A stretch of 28,208 nt of DNA from CAYLPU01 sp964385635 (GTDB lineage Bacteria; Chloroflexota; Anaerolineae; B4-G1): positions 1 to 28,208 of the forward strand of contig CAYLPU010000067.1 of the NCBI GenBank assembly GCA_964385635.1, given 5' to 3'. Of this stretch, positions 1-8,100 are shown in pieces (the first letter of the stretch is position 1; the number at the start of each line of letters is the position of its first letter). A program made the position numbers and the translations under genes. The notes beneath the pieces are model-generated. The model made no database searches. It worked only from the letters and a program-made list of their open reading frames with translations, and was not told the DNA's origin.

Positions 1-46
1 CGTGAAACTCTGTGCATCCTCTGCGCCGCTCTGTGTTCCTGGTTAT
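1..46. repeat. Probable fragment of a dispersed CTCTGTG/CTCTGCG repeat
   Basis: The left edge carries CT-rich text with repeated CTCTGTG and CTCTGCG words. It resembles the degenerate dispersed repeats common in this type of genome. No coding sequence was seen in the first 66 bases. The element is cut by the window edge, so its extent is unknown. Confidence 0.3.
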
Positions 47-66
47 GCCTGAGTAATAACCTATCT

Positions 67-1668
67 TTAGCCCCGCATCACACTGATGCTTAGACCGTCG
101 GCGTGATCGCTGATGCGCTCGAGGTTACGCAGTAATTCGAGGTAGATGGTATCCGCCTCCGGCTCAATCTTCCCTGCTTCTACACGCTTAGAGAGTTTTT
201 TCCGCGTTTTCCAGTACATCCGGTCCATCTCCTCCTCCAGGCGACAGACCAGTTGTGCTATGTCGCGATCGTCGTCTCGGACGGCCTGCAGTGCAAGTTT
301 GTAGGTGCGATGCGTCTGCTGGAACAGGCGCTCGAGCTCCGCTATTGCCTTCTTGCCAAGCTTGGCATTGAGGTCACCCTCCTTCTGCGCAACCCGGGCG
401 AGATCCTCCGTCAGGTCGCTGACTCTCTCGACGTCGGAAGTCAGTTCCTTCAGGTGGAAACAGTGTCTTTTTTGATCCTCGCTGAGATCGCCCTGCATCA
501 GCTCGTTGATGAAACTCTCGAGAGTGGCACACAGGGGGTTAACAAGTTCGTGTTCCAGATCCACGATACGCTGCGCAGCCTCCATATCATTCTCTAACAG
601 GGCCTGGCGACTGAGGGCGATCATTTCGGCCGTTGTCTCGCCTACCCGATATAACTCCCTGGTGGCCTCTGTCATAGCAACGGTCGGAAAACGATATTGG
701 CTTTCATCAATGTACTTCGTGAGACTTGGCTTTTCCTCCTCCCTGGTTTTTGGTACCAGCCGCTCGCTCGCTCGTGCGATTGTCCCGATGAAAGGAAAGA
801 GTATAACACTCGCAGTGACGTTGAAGATGGTATGAGCGTTGGCGATCTGGCGGGGAAGGATGGATGAGGTGTGGGATACAAGGGTGGCGAAGGGAGAGAG
901 AAAGGGCAGAAACAGCAGGACACCGACGACGCTGATGATTATTTGAGCGATGGACGCCCGCCGAGAAGCATGGGAAAGCCGGAGTGAGGCGATGAGACCG
1001 GTGATACAGGTGCCGATGTTGGCGCCCAGGACCAGTGCTATGGCCCCAGGCAGGGTGATGATTTGGCTCATCCCCATGGCGACGACCAGCCCGGTTATAG
1101 CCGAACTGCTCTGGACAACAGCGGTAGCGATGGTGCCAGCAAGAATGCCGGGCAGGTAACTCTGTCCCATGTATGCCAGCCATTCTCGGACGACAGGCGT
1201 TTGCGCCACAGCCTTGAGAGCGCCCGACATGGTCTGCATTCCCAGGAAGAGGACGCCGAACCCCAGGACAACCTCCCCATACCTTTGCCAGGCGCGATGT
1301 GAAACAAACTCCACCAGTATAAGCCCCAGAGCAATGAAAAGGAAACAGAAGTCGCCCATCTTGAAGGCGATGACCTGAGCGGTGATGGTGGTGCCGATCT
1401 CCAGGCCCATCATCACCCCTATGGCCTGCTTCAGCGTCATGAGGTTGGCATTGATCAATCCGATCATCATTACCATGAGAAGGCTGCTGCTCTGAAGCAG
1501 AGCCGTTGCGGCAGTGCCAAAGATAGCCCCCTTGATCGGCCGGTTGGTCATGCGATCCAACCATTCCTGTAGCCGGTTGCCGGCCAACTTCTCCATGCCG
1601 GTGCTGAGCATGCGCACACCGAACAGGAAAAGGGCCAAACCACCTAGAACCTGAAAGAAGCTAATCAT
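67..1668 (-). CDS. Na/Pi cotransporter family protein with PhoU-like C-terminal domain
   Basis: Predicted inner-membrane sodium-dependent phosphate transporter of the NptA/PNaS (NaPi-II-like) family, 533 aa. The first ~310 residues are a run of hydrophobic segments with the inverted-repeat signature QSSS twice, in LLQSSSLL (near residue 60) and VVQSSSAI (near residue 185). Residues ~340-530 are a charged helical PhoU-like domain, as in bacterial members, thought to modulate transport. I chose ATG 1668 because GGAAGG lies 7 bases upstream; the in-frame TTG at 1674 would be too close to that site. The next gene upstream, the hydantoinase on the same strand, ends about 100 bases away with repeats between, so they may be separate units. 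The family is secure; the substrate (phosphate) is inferred from the family. Confidence 0.88.
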   Translation of the reverse strand: MISFFQVLGGLALFLFGVRMLSTGMEKLAGNRLQEWLDRMTNRPIKGAIFGTAATALLQSSSLLMVMMIGLINANLMTLKQAIGVMMGLEIGTTITAQVIAFKMGDFCFLFIALGLILVEFVSHRAWQRYGEVVLGFGVLFLGMQTMSGALKAVAQTPVVREWLAYMGQSYLPGILAGTIATAVVQSSSAITGLVVAMGMSQIITLPGAIALVLGANIGTCITGLIASLRLSHASRRASIAQIIISVVGVLLFLPFLSPFATLVSHTSSILPRQIANAHTIFNVTASVILFPFIGTIARASERLVPKTREEEKPSLTKYIDESQYRFPTVAMTEATRELYRVGETTAEMIALSRQALLENDMEAAQRIVDLEHELVNPLCATLESFINELMQGDLSEDQKRHCFHLKELTSDVERVSDLTEDLARVAQKEGDLNAKLGKKAIAELERLFQQTHRTYKLALQAVRDDDRDIAQLVCRLEEEMDRMYWKTRKKLSKRVEAGKIEPEADTIYLELLRNLERISDHADGLSISVMRG

Positions 1669-1721
1669 AGTCAATCCTTCCTCTCTCGAGTTTTCAGAAT
1701 TAGTACCGTTCAGCTAAGGGT

Positions 1722-1748
1722 CTGGAGTCGAGGCTTCAGCCGGATTTC
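1722..1748. repeat. Partial copy of the 168-bp repeat unit found at 14831-15311
   Basis: The text GGAGTCGAGGCTTCAGCCGG closely matches the start of each unit in the distant array (GGAGTCCAGGCTTTAGCCGG). Only this ~27-base head is present; the palindromic body is missing. It lies between the phosphate transporter and the hydantoinase. Confidence 0.55.
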
Positions 1749-1752
1749 TCCA

Positions 1753-1797
1753 CCTATGCATAGGCTCTAGGATGACCCCGTTGCGTTGAACGGGGTC
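1753..1797. repeat. Two adjacent palindromes at the 3' end of the hydantoinase gene
   Basis: CCTATGCATAGG (1753-1764) is a perfect 12-base palindrome just after the TAG stop. GACCCCGTT (1774-1782) and AACGGGGTC (1789-1797) form a perfect 9-bp stem with a 6-base loop inside the last codons of the gene. No T tract follows on the minus strand, so this is not a clear intrinsic terminator. It may protect the mRNA 3' end or be a dispersed element. Confidence 0.5.
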
Positions 1798-3182
1798 CGC
1801 GCCACAAACCGCCCCCGCCCTTTCCGCCCCGCGAACCGGGCCCCGCGGTAGATGATCTGCCCACGCGAGATGGTCATCTTGACCCGCCCCCGTACCCGCA
1901 GTCCCTCGTAGGGGGTGTAGCCAGCCAGGTGGTGGAGGTTCTCGGCGCTGACCGTGCCCTCCGGCTTTGGGTCGTAGATGACGATGTCGGCGTCGGAACC
2001 GGGCAGGAGTGCTCCCTTGCGCGGCCAGAGGCCCCAGACGCGGGCCGGGTTGGCGGACAGGAGGGCGACCAGTTGGGGAAGCGTCAGTCGCCCTTCCGTA
2101 ACACCATAAGTATACGTCAGGGGCAGCAGCGTCTCCACCCCTGGCAGGCCCCCAGGCGTCTGGGTGAAATCGTCCTGGGCGGTTTTCTGGTCTTTCGTGT
2201 AGTCGCAGTGGTCAGTAACAATCATGTCCACCGCCCCAGCCTCGACCAGCGCCCATAGCCGATCCGGTTCCTCGGAATCGCGCAGGGGCGGCTGGAGGAT
2301 GTAGCGCCAGGGCTCGGGCTCTTCATAGACGGTGTTGTCCAGCAAGAGGTACTGGGGGCAGGTCTCGCAAGAGACGTTTTGTCCGTTATCGCGCGCCTCG
2401 ATCACCAGCGCGACAGAGCGGGCGGTGGAGCAGTGGACGATGTGGACTGGACTCCCGGCGGCCTCGGCCAGGAAGAGAATCCGCTGGATCGCCTCTTGCT
2501 CGGCCAGGGCGGGGCGGGAGCGGCCGTGGTAACGCCAGCCGGTCTCGCCAGCGGTCACCAGTGCCTCGGTCTGGGCGGTCACCAGCGCGTCGTTCTCGCA
2601 GTGGACCAGGGGGAGAATGCCTAAATCGGCGGCGGCCTCCATCAGGCGCAGTACTGTACCGTCGTCGGCGTAATAGTTGGGCCGGTAGGTGGTGTAGAGT
2701 TTCATGCTGGGCGTGCCCAATTCCACCAGGTCGGCCAGGGGCGCGGTTACCGCGCCCCTACCGGCCCGGTCCGGCGGCAGGTCGGTGACCATCACGTGGA
2801 AGCCGTAGTCGATCACCGCCTCTCGCGCCTCCTCCAGCCGTGCCTGAACCGCCTGCCGCAGTGTCTGTCCCGGAAACTGGGTGGCGAAGTCCACCACGGT
2901 GGTGACGCCTCCGCAGACGGCGGCCCGCGTGCCGATGAACCAATCGTCGGGAGTCTGGTAGATGCCGGTGTCAAGTCGGATGTGGGTGTGGGCGTCTACT
3001 ACGCCGGGGAGGATGTAACAACCCTCGGCGTCCACTACGACGGTGTCGCCCGCCACGGGAAGACCGTGCCCGATAGCCTTGATGCACTCTCCCTGTACGA
3101 GCAGGTCGGCCTCAACGGTCCCCTCGGGGGTGACGAGGGTGCCGTTTTGGATGAGAAGGGTAGTGGTAGAAACTTGTCTCAT
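1767..3182 (-). CDS. Dihydropyrimidinase / hydantoinase-type cyclic amidohydrolase
   Basis: A 471-aa metal-dependent amidohydrolase that should open a cyclic ureide or imide ring (dihydropyrimidine, hydantoin or a related compound) in the cytoplasm. Visible motifs are the metal ligands in DAHTHIRLD (H65, H67), the likely carboxylated lysine in PSMKLYTTY (K161), the His pair in LVHCEND and HIVHCST, and the catalytic Asp in TDHCDYTKDQ, which is typical of dihydropyrimidinases. Start ATG 3182 has AGGA upstream at fair spacing. An in-frame extension to 3344 exists but would begin inside the predicted 5' leader. A perfect palindrome of a dispersed family (2737-2759) encodes residues ~141-149, just before the active-site lysine strand. 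An allantoinase role cannot be excluded. The promoter resembles that of the deaminase gene at 7170, so the two may serve nucleobase salvage or degradation together. Confidence 0.85.
   Translation of the reverse strand: MRQVSTTTLLIQNGTLVTPEGTVEADLLVQGECIKAIGHGLPVAGDTVVVDAEGCYILPGVVDAHTHIRLDTGIYQTPDDWFIGTRAAVCGGVTTVVDFATQFPGQTLRQAVQARLEEAREAVIDYGFHVMVTDLPPDRAGRGAVTAPLADLVELGTPSMKLYTTYRPNYYADDGTVLRLMEAAADLGILPLVHCENDALVTAQTEALVTAGETGWRYHGRSRPALAEQEAIQRILFLAEAAGSPVHIVHCSTARSVALVIEARDNGQNVSCETCPQYLLLDNTVYEEPEPWRYILQPPLRDSEEPDRLWALVEAGAVDMIVTDHCDYTKDQKTAQDDFTQTPGGLPGVETLLPLTYTYGVTEGRLTLPQLVALLSANPARVWGLWPRKGALLPGSDADIVIYDPKPEGTVSAENLHHLAGYTPYEGLRVRGRVKMTISRGQIIYRGARFAGRKGRGRFVARTPFNATGSS
2737..2759. 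repeat. Perfect 11-bp palindrome inside the hydantoinase gene
   Basis: AGGGGCGCGGT (2737-2747), one central base, then ACCGCGCCCCT (2749-2759). The arms are perfectly complementary. The element stays in frame and encodes part of RGAVTAPL. A second, imperfect member with the same core lies at 8097-8122. Confidence 0.75.
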
Positions 3183-3328
3183 TGTTGTTTTTCCTGAGAA
3201 CCTATCCGAAAAATCCGCCCGGCCCATGTTCCCGAGGACGCTCGCCTCAAAGATGGTGCGGGGAGCACTTTTCGGATGGGCACTGGATGGGAATTGCGTC
3301 TTAGCAGACTTTTGGTGTCTGCAGAACG
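3183..3328 (-). promoter_or_regulatory. Predicted ~146-base 5' leader of the hydantoinase mRNA with two inverted repeats
   Basis: Between the predicted transcription start (~3328) and ATG 3182. GCAGAC (3304-3309) pairs with GTCTGC (3317-3322) to form a hairpin at the very 5' end. TTTTCGGAT (3269-3277) pairs with ATCCGAAAA (3204-3212), bracketing about 55 bases. I do not recognise a known riboswitch class. The leader depends on the promoter call. Confidence 0.35.
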
Positions 3329-3334
3329 GTTTGG

Positions 3335-3363
3335 AGTGTATCACAAATCGGCGTGTTTGGCAA
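3335..3363 (-). promoter_or_regulatory. Promoter of the hydantoinase gene (TTGCCA-N17-TACACT, extended -10)
   Basis: On the minus strand, TTGCCA (3358-3363) is followed by a 17-base spacer and TACACT (3335-3340), with TG one base before the -10. Nearly the same sequence, spacer included, occurs before the 8-oxoguanine deaminase-like gene (7199-7227). That conservation between two loci supports a real promoter. Confidence 0.65.
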
Positions 3364-3457
3364 AGATTCAGATGGCGCTCTCGCGTGCTGCTTTCGCCCC
3401 GCCGGATTCCCCCGATGCGTTAGCGGGGTATCATCTCAATATTCTGGGGCCAACGTA

Positions 3458-3478
3458 GGGCAAATTGGCAATTTGCCC
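3458..3478. repeat. Intergenic palindrome GGGCAAATT / AATTTGCCC
   Basis: Two perfect 9-base arms (3458-3466 and 3470-3478) around GGC. It lies in the ~400-base divergent region 3183-3582, between the two promoters and about 50 bases upstream of the plus-strand -35. It could be an operator for either direction or a dispersed repeat. No further gene was seen in this region. Confidence 0.5.
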
Positions 3479-3524
3479 CACCTTCCCCGACTTATTGAGA
3501 GGATACCGGGCGGGGTCGAATCAT

Positions 3525-3552
3525 TTGCCACTGAGGGCGGTACATGTATAAT
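3525..3552 (+). promoter_or_regulatory. Promoter of the nucleotidyltransferase-phosphomutase gene (TTGCCA-N16-TATAAT)
   Basis: TTGCCA (3525-3530), a 16-base spacer and a consensus TATAAT (3547-3552). Transcription would start near 3559. This rules against translation from the upstream in-frame ATG at 3544, which overlaps the -10, and supports ATG 3583. Confidence 0.6.
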
Positions 3553-3582
3553 GTATGGTACCAACAAGGAAACTGCAAACCT

Positions 3583-5802
3583 ATGACCTCACCAATCAAC
3601 CAAACGACCAACCGGCCAATCAAAGCCATCGTCCTGGCGGCTGGAGCAGGGGAACGCGACGGCACACCCCTATTCAAAACCGGCAAAATCCTCGAACCTC
3701 TGGGCGAGAGACGGATCATTGACTATGTGATCGAAATGGCCTTACGCTTTGTCGCTCCCGCTAGCCTCTACGTAGTGGTTGGCTATCAACGGGAACAGGT
3801 GCAGGAGCACCTGGGGCCAGTGTATCACTACGTGGTGCAGGAAGAACAACTGGGCACCGGCCATGCCGTCCTCCAGACCCAGCCATTCCTCCAGGACTAC
3901 GACGGTGACTTGCTGATCCTATATGGGGACACACCACTGTTTCGGGCCGCCTCCATTCGCGGGTTGACCAACCGCCATCGTCTGAAGGATGCCCATCTGA
4001 CGCTGCTGACCGCCGTTGTGCATCGTCCCCTGCCATACGGGCGCATCATCCGCGATGCCGGCGGACGCATCATAGACATCATCGAGGAGACAGAGGCATC
4101 TCCCAGGATCAAGGAAATTCGTGAACTGAATGTGGGGGCCTACATCATCCGCGCCGATGCCCTGTTTCCCGCCCTCCGACGGTTGACTCCCTCCGACGTT
4201 GACGGGGAGTATCGGCTCACCGATTGTGCGCACCGCCTCATCCGCTCTGGCCTGCGGGTGGAGAGCTACCAAATCTACGACGAAGACGAAATCCTGGGCA
4301 TCAACACACCCGACGACCTGGAACAGGCGGAATTTATTCTGCAAAAGCGCTATTTTCGTCCCCTCCGCAGCCAGGAGGAGAGCCAGATCCTCTTCGGCAC
4401 CGGTGGCTGGCGGGCAGTGATCGGCGAAGGGTTCACCTTCACGAATGTCCGCCGTCTCTGTCAGGCCTTAGCCAACCAGGTCACACGCGACGGGCAGGAA
4501 GCGCAGGGCGTCCTCATTGGCTACGACCGGCGGTTCCTCTCTGACCGCGCCGCCGAAGCCGCCGCTGAGGTCTTCGCTGGCAATAACATCCCTGTTGTCC
4601 TGCTCCCCGAGGATGCGCCAACTCCCCTCATCACTTACGCCACCACCGTACAGGGCGCGGCGATGGGGCTCTGTTTCACTGCCAGCCACAATCCGCCGGA
4701 GTGGAATGGTCTCAAGGTCTTTCATGGCGATGGCTCGCTGCTGATGACAGAGGAGACGAATCACATCGAGGCTGAGGCCAACGCCCTCACCCGTGCCGAT
4801 GTGGTTCGCATTGAACTAGACATGGCGCTGGAAGCGGGGATCGTGCAGCGCACCGATTTCACCAACCGGTACGTGGACGCGGTCGAGGACCTGGTGGATA
4901 TGCAAGCCATCCGGGACGCGGGACTGCGGGTCATCATTGACCCGATGTATGGTGTGGGCCAGGCGACGCTGGACATCGTCCTGACGGAAGCGCGCTGCCG
5001 CGTCACCACCATCCACGGCCGCCACGACCCGCTTTTCGGTGGCCGCTCCCCTGCGCCCGATCTGAAGGCGTTGAGATTGCTTATCACTACCATCAAGGAC
5101 GGGCGCTACGATCTGGGGATGGCGACTGACGGCGACGCCGACCGCATCGCCCTGGTGGACGAGCGCGGCGAGTACATCCAGGTCAATGATCTGCTCTTGC
5201 TGCTTTATTACCACCTGCACCAGACGCGCGACTTACGCGGCGGCGTGGTACGCAATCTCGCCACGACCCACCTGCTGGACCGGCTGGCGGCCCGTTTTGA
5301 CGAACGTTGCTACGAGACCCCGGTTGGCTTCAAGTACATCGCCGCCGCTATGCAAGAACACGACGCTTTGCTGGGCGGGGAGAGCAGCGGTGGGCTGACG
5401 GTGCGCGGTCACATCCTGGGTAAAGATGGTATCCTGGCTGCCGCTCTCATCGTGGAGATGCTGGCCCTTGCCGGCCGCAAAATCTCCGAACTACGCGAAG
5501 AAATCTACGCCATCACCGGTCGCCTCTACGCCGTGGAGGACAACATCCCAGCCACCTCGGAGATGAAAATCATCATCCCCAGGCAACTCCGGGAAACGTC
5601 CATTGAGAACATTGGCCCGTACCCGGTCCTTGGTGTCTCTCACCTGGACGGCACCAAGTTCTTGCTGGAAAATGATAACTGGTTGCTGCTCCGTTTCTCC
5701 GGCACCGAGCCGGTGCTGCGCATCTTCGCCGAGGCGGACAGCCCGGAAAAAGCGCGTGAGCTGATTGGCTGGGCCAAGAAATTGACTGGCTTAGAGAAGT
5801 GA
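3583..5802 (+). CDS. Bifunctional sugar nucleotidyltransferase / phosphoglucomutase-phosphomannomutase fusion
   Basis: A 739-aa cytosolic two-domain protein. Residues ~10-255 are a nucleotidyltransferase fold starting with AIVLAAGAGERDG and a GKILEPLG lysine loop, with LLILYGDTPLF as the metal-binding Asp strand. Residues ~265-739 are an alpha-D-phosphohexomutase: the phospho-serine loop TASHNPPEWNG (Ser near 367), the metal loop DGDADRIAL (near 517), the sugar loop GGESSGG (near 600) and the phosphate loop RFSGTEP (near 706). All four mutase loops are intact. It probably isomerises a sugar 6-phosphate to the 1-phosphate and activates it to an NDP-sugar for cell-envelope glycans. There is no left-handed helix acyltransferase, so it is not GlmU. 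ATG 3583 was chosen because the predicted promoter overlaps the earlier ATG; AAGGA lies 12 bases upstream, a rather long spacing. It converges on the deaminase gene with 18 bases between. Confidence 0.85.
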   Translation: MTSPINQTTNRPIKAIVLAAGAGERDGTPLFKTGKILEPLGERRIIDYVIEMALRFVAPASLYVVVGYQREQVQEHLGPVYHYVVQEEQLGTGHAVLQTQPFLQDYDGDLLILYGDTPLFRAASIRGLTNRHRLKDAHLTLLTAVVHRPLPYGRIIRDAGGRIIDIIEETEASPRIKEIRELNVGAYIIRADALFPALRRLTPSDVDGEYRLTDCAHRLIRSGLRVESYQIYDEDEILGINTPDDLEQAEFILQKRYFRPLRSQEESQILFGTGGWRAVIGEGFTFTNVRRLCQALANQVTRDGQEAQGVLIGYDRRFLSDRAAEAAAEVFAGNNIPVVLLPEDAPTPLITYATTVQGAAMGLCFTASHNPPEWNGLKVFHGDGSLLMTEETNHIEAEANALTRADVVRIELDMALEAGIVQRTDFTNRYVDAVEDLVDMQAIRDAGLRVIIDPMYGVGQATLDIVLTEARCRVTTIHGRHDPLFGGRSPAPDLKALRLLITTIKDGRYDLGMATDGDADRIALVDERGEYIQVNDLLLLLYYHLHQTRDLRGGVVRNLATTHLLDRLAARFDERCYETPVGFKYIAAAMQEHDALLGGESSGGLTVRGHILGKDGILAAALIVEMLALAGRKISELREEIYAITGRLYAVEDNIPATSEMKIIIPRQLRETSIENIGPYPVLGVSHLDGTKFLLENDNWLLLRFSGTEPVLRIFAEADSPEKARELIGWAKKLTGLEK

Positions 5803-5820
5803 CCAAAAGGGTGAGCGGTG

Positions 5821-7170
5821 TCAACGCACTAACTCCCTCGCAATCCGGTTGTGCCGCTCAATCACCGGACCCATGTCCACCGTCAAAAGATGCCCGTCCT
5901 CCACGACCACCCGGCCGTTGATGACGGAGAGGTCCACCCGCTGCGGCGTGCAGAAGACCAACGCCGCCAGTGGGTCGTGGAGCGCCCCGGCGTAGTCCAA
6001 CCTGTCCAGCCGCAAGCCGATGAAGTCGGCACTCTTGCCGGGGGCTAGTTGACCGATGTCGTCCCGGCCCAGCACCGCTGCCCCGCCCCGCGTCGCCAGC
6101 CAAAGTGCCTCCTCGGCTGAGAGGCTCGCCGGGTTGCCAGACACCCGCTGCAGGAGGAGCGCCATCCGCACTTCAGCCAAGAGGTGGGAGGAATCGTTGC
6201 TGGCGGAGCCATCTACCCCCAACCCTACCTTGGTTTCCGTGTCCAGGTAAGCCCGCACCGGGGCGATGCCGGAAGCCAGCCGCATGTTCGAACTGGGGCA
6301 GTGACAGACGCCGGTGCCCGTCTGGGCGAACAGGGCCACCTCCTGCTCGTTCAAGTGCACGCAGTGAGCGTGCCAGACGTCGTCTCCCACCCAGCCCAGG
6401 TCCTCGGCATACCCCACCGGTCGGCGGCCGAACTCGCGCAGGCAGAACTGCTCCTCATCTAGAGTCTCTGCCAGGTGGGTGTGGAGGCGAACCCCGTAGG
6501 AGCGGGCCAGCGCGGCTGCCTCCCGCATCAGGTCGGGGGTCACCGAGAAGGGAGAGCAAGGGGCGACGACGATGCGCAGCATCGCGTAGGGCTCTGGGTC
6601 GTGGTAGGTTTCGATGGCCCGCTGCGTGTCTTTGAGGATGAAGTCCTCGTCCTCGACGACGCTGTCTGGCGGAAGTCCTCCCTTGCTTTCCCCCAGGCTC
6701 ATCGAGCCCCGGCTGGCGTGGAAGCGGATGCCGATTTCCTGCGCTGCCCGGATCTCGTCGTCAATGCGACAGTCGTTGGGATAGATATAAAGATGATCGG
6801 ACGAGGTGGTGCAGCCGGAGAGCATCAGTTCGGCCAGGCCCACTAGCGTGCTGGCGTGAATGGCCTCCGAGGTCAGCCCGGCCCAGATGGGATAGAGGGT
6901 CTTGAGCCAGTGGAACAGGGTGGCATCCTGTGCTGCTGGCACTGCCCGGGTCAGCGTTTGGTAGAGATGGTGGTGGGTGTTGATCAGCCCTGGCAGTATG
7001 ATCATCCCACGGGCGTTCATGACGCGGTCGGCCTCGGTCGGCAGTTCAGCGGTCGGCCCGACTTGCTTGATGACGTTGTTGCGTATGAACAGGCCGCCAT
7101 CGGGGATGCGCCGGTGGTCAGCATCCATCGTCACCAGCAGGTCGGCGTGTTTCAAAAGCAGTGTTGACAT
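5821..7170 (-). CDS. 8-oxoguanine deaminase-like amidohydrolase (TRZ/ATZ family)
   Basis: A 449-aa cytosolic aminohydrolase of the COG0402 type. It carries the N-terminal metal motif in LINTHHHLYQ (residues 63-71), the central ligand in RLHTHLAET, HAHCVHL, and the catalytic Asp in GVDGSASND. The segment LPAAQD-like/LFHWLKTLYPIWAGLT resembles 8-oxoguanine deaminases such as Pseudomonas Pa0142, which hydrolyse oxidised guanine to urate and ammonia. Other deaminases of the superfamily (guanine, cytosine, s-triazine) are possible. ATG 7170 is supported by GGGAG 8 bases upstream and a promoter whose predicted start gives a ~22-base leader. It is divergent from the LysM gene and convergent with the mutase fusion. 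Confidence 0.75.
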   Translation of the reverse strand: MSTLLLKHADLLVTMDADHRRIPDGGLFIRNNVIKQVGPTAELPTEADRVMNARGMIILPGLINTHHHLYQTLTRAVPAAQDATLFHWLKTLYPIWAGLTSEAIHASTLVGLAELMLSGCTTSSDHLYIYPNDCRIDDEIRAAQEIGIRFHASRGSMSLGESKGGLPPDSVVEDEDFILKDTQRAIETYHDPEPYAMLRIVVAPCSPFSVTPDLMREAAALARSYGVRLHTHLAETLDEEQFCLREFGRRPVGYAEDLGWVGDDVWHAHCVHLNEQEVALFAQTGTGVCHCPSSNMRLASGIAPVRAYLDTETKVGLGVDGSASNDSSHLLAEVRMALLLQRVSGNPASLSAEEALWLATRGGAAVLGRDDIGQLAPGKSADFIGLRLDRLDYAGALHDPLAALVFCTPQRVDLSVINGRVVVEDGHLLTVDMGPVIERHNRIARELVR

Positions 7171-7198
7171 ACTGTTTACTCCCGATAAGTTTTGTCAG

Positions 7199-7227
7199 AG
7201 TGTAGCACAATCTGGTGTGTTTGGCAA
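7199..7227 (-). promoter_or_regulatory. Promoter of the 8-oxoguanine deaminase-like gene (TTGCCA-N17-TACACT)
   Basis: On the minus strand, TTGCCA (7222-7227), a 17-base spacer and TACACT (7199-7204), with TG one base before the -10. The spacer matches that of the hydantoinase promoter at most positions (AACACnCC..ATTnTGn). Confidence 0.65.
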
Positions 7228-7258
7228 CGATGTCGTGATAGATTCTATCCGCGCTCAC

Positions 7259-7287
7259 TTCGACTTTGTGGTGAACTGTGATAGAAT
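7259..7287 (+). promoter_or_regulatory. Possible extended -10 promoter for the LysM/lamin-tail gene
   Basis: TAGAAT (7282-7287) is preceded by TGA, an extended -10. The -35 region (TTCGAC at 7259) is poor. A start near 7294 would give a ~45-base leader that ends in a strong AAGGAGG site. The 168-base divergent region also holds the deaminase promoter. Confidence 0.4.
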
Positions 7288-7338
7288 AGAGATACCCCGC
7301 ACGGGATGCAGGGATTTGAGCAAGGAGGTCGTCTGACT

Positions 7339-8100
7339 ATGCGCGCACGTGCCTGGGCCATCATAATCGTGGTCAACGTCATCGTCTCAGCGGCGGTCAT
7401 ACTGACCATCTTGTTCGTATGGGAGCGCACCCACACTTCTGCTCCTCTTGTCCTCACTCCCACACTCACGCTCTCACTAACTGACGAGGTGGTGAGTACC
7501 CCACCCGCGCTGCCCGTCGCTTCTCCCACCTCGCCAGGCCCGTTGCTGTACACTGTCCAGTCAGGTGACACACTGGGAGCCGTCGCCCGGACTCATAATA
7601 TCTCCGTCGGGGACTTGATGGCTGCCAACGGTCTCACCGATCCCAACGTGTTGCACATCGGCCAGACGCTCATCATCCCGGTTGGCGGCCCTCCCACTCC
7701 GACTACCGGTCCATCTGCCGAAGTGCAGGTTGAGCCTTCCCCTACGCCGGTCTCGCTCCCCACACTGCTCCCTACTCTCACCCCGTCCGGTCCGCCGTTG
7801 GTTGAGATTAGCCAGGTGTTAGGCTCCGGCGACCTGGTGGCCGAGGTAGTGGTCGTGCGCAATCGGGGTGGAGTGACTAGCCTGGATGGATGGACGCTGT
7901 CTGACGCGGAGGGGAGCATCTTTGTCTTTCCGGTGGTCACTCTCTTCACCGACGCGGAGGTGTGCGTGCACTCGACCGCCGGCAGATCTACGCCCAGTGA
8001 CCTCTACTGGGGCCGCCTGGCCCCGGCCTGGGCCGGAGGCGAACTGATCACGCTGCGCGATACGGCGGGGAACGTGGTGGACACATACATCGTGCCGTAG
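7339..8100 (+). CDS. Membrane-anchored LysM and lamin-tail domain protein
   Basis: A 253-aa protein with an uncleaved-looking N-terminal membrane segment (residues ~6-27). A Thr/Pro-rich extracytoplasmic linker follows, then a LysM domain (residues 71-114, YTVQSGDTLGAVARTHNISV...IGQTLIIP), a second Pro/Thr linker, and a C-terminal lamin-tail (LTD) beta-sandwich (~150-253). LysM binds peptidoglycan or other N-acetylhexosamine polymers; LTD domains on bacterial surface proteins are of uncertain role. ATG 7339 was chosen over the in-frame ATG at 7306 because AAGGAGG (7322-7328) lies 10 bases upstream. The TAG stop lies in the arm of a palindrome that also gives the stop of the convergent murA. 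The architecture is common in Chloroflexota. Confidence 0.8.
   Translation: MRARAWAIIIVVNVIVSAAVILTILFVWERTHTSAPLVLTPTLTLSLTDEVVSTPPALPVASPTSPGPLLYTVQSGDTLGAVARTHNISVGDLMAANGLTDPNVLHIGQTLIIPVGGPPTPTTGPSAEVQVEPSPTPVSLPTLLPTLTPSGPPLVEISQVLGSGDLVAEVVVVRNRGGVTSLDGWTLSDAEGSIFVFPVVTLFTDAEVCVHSTAGRSTPSDLYWGRLAPAWAGGELITLRDTAGNVVDTYIVP

Noticed and set aside
707..1564. A 285-codon minus-strand frame within the phosphate transporter
   Set aside because: It is a shifted frame of the transporter with a His/Arg/Gly-rich product; the transporter frame has clear family motifs.
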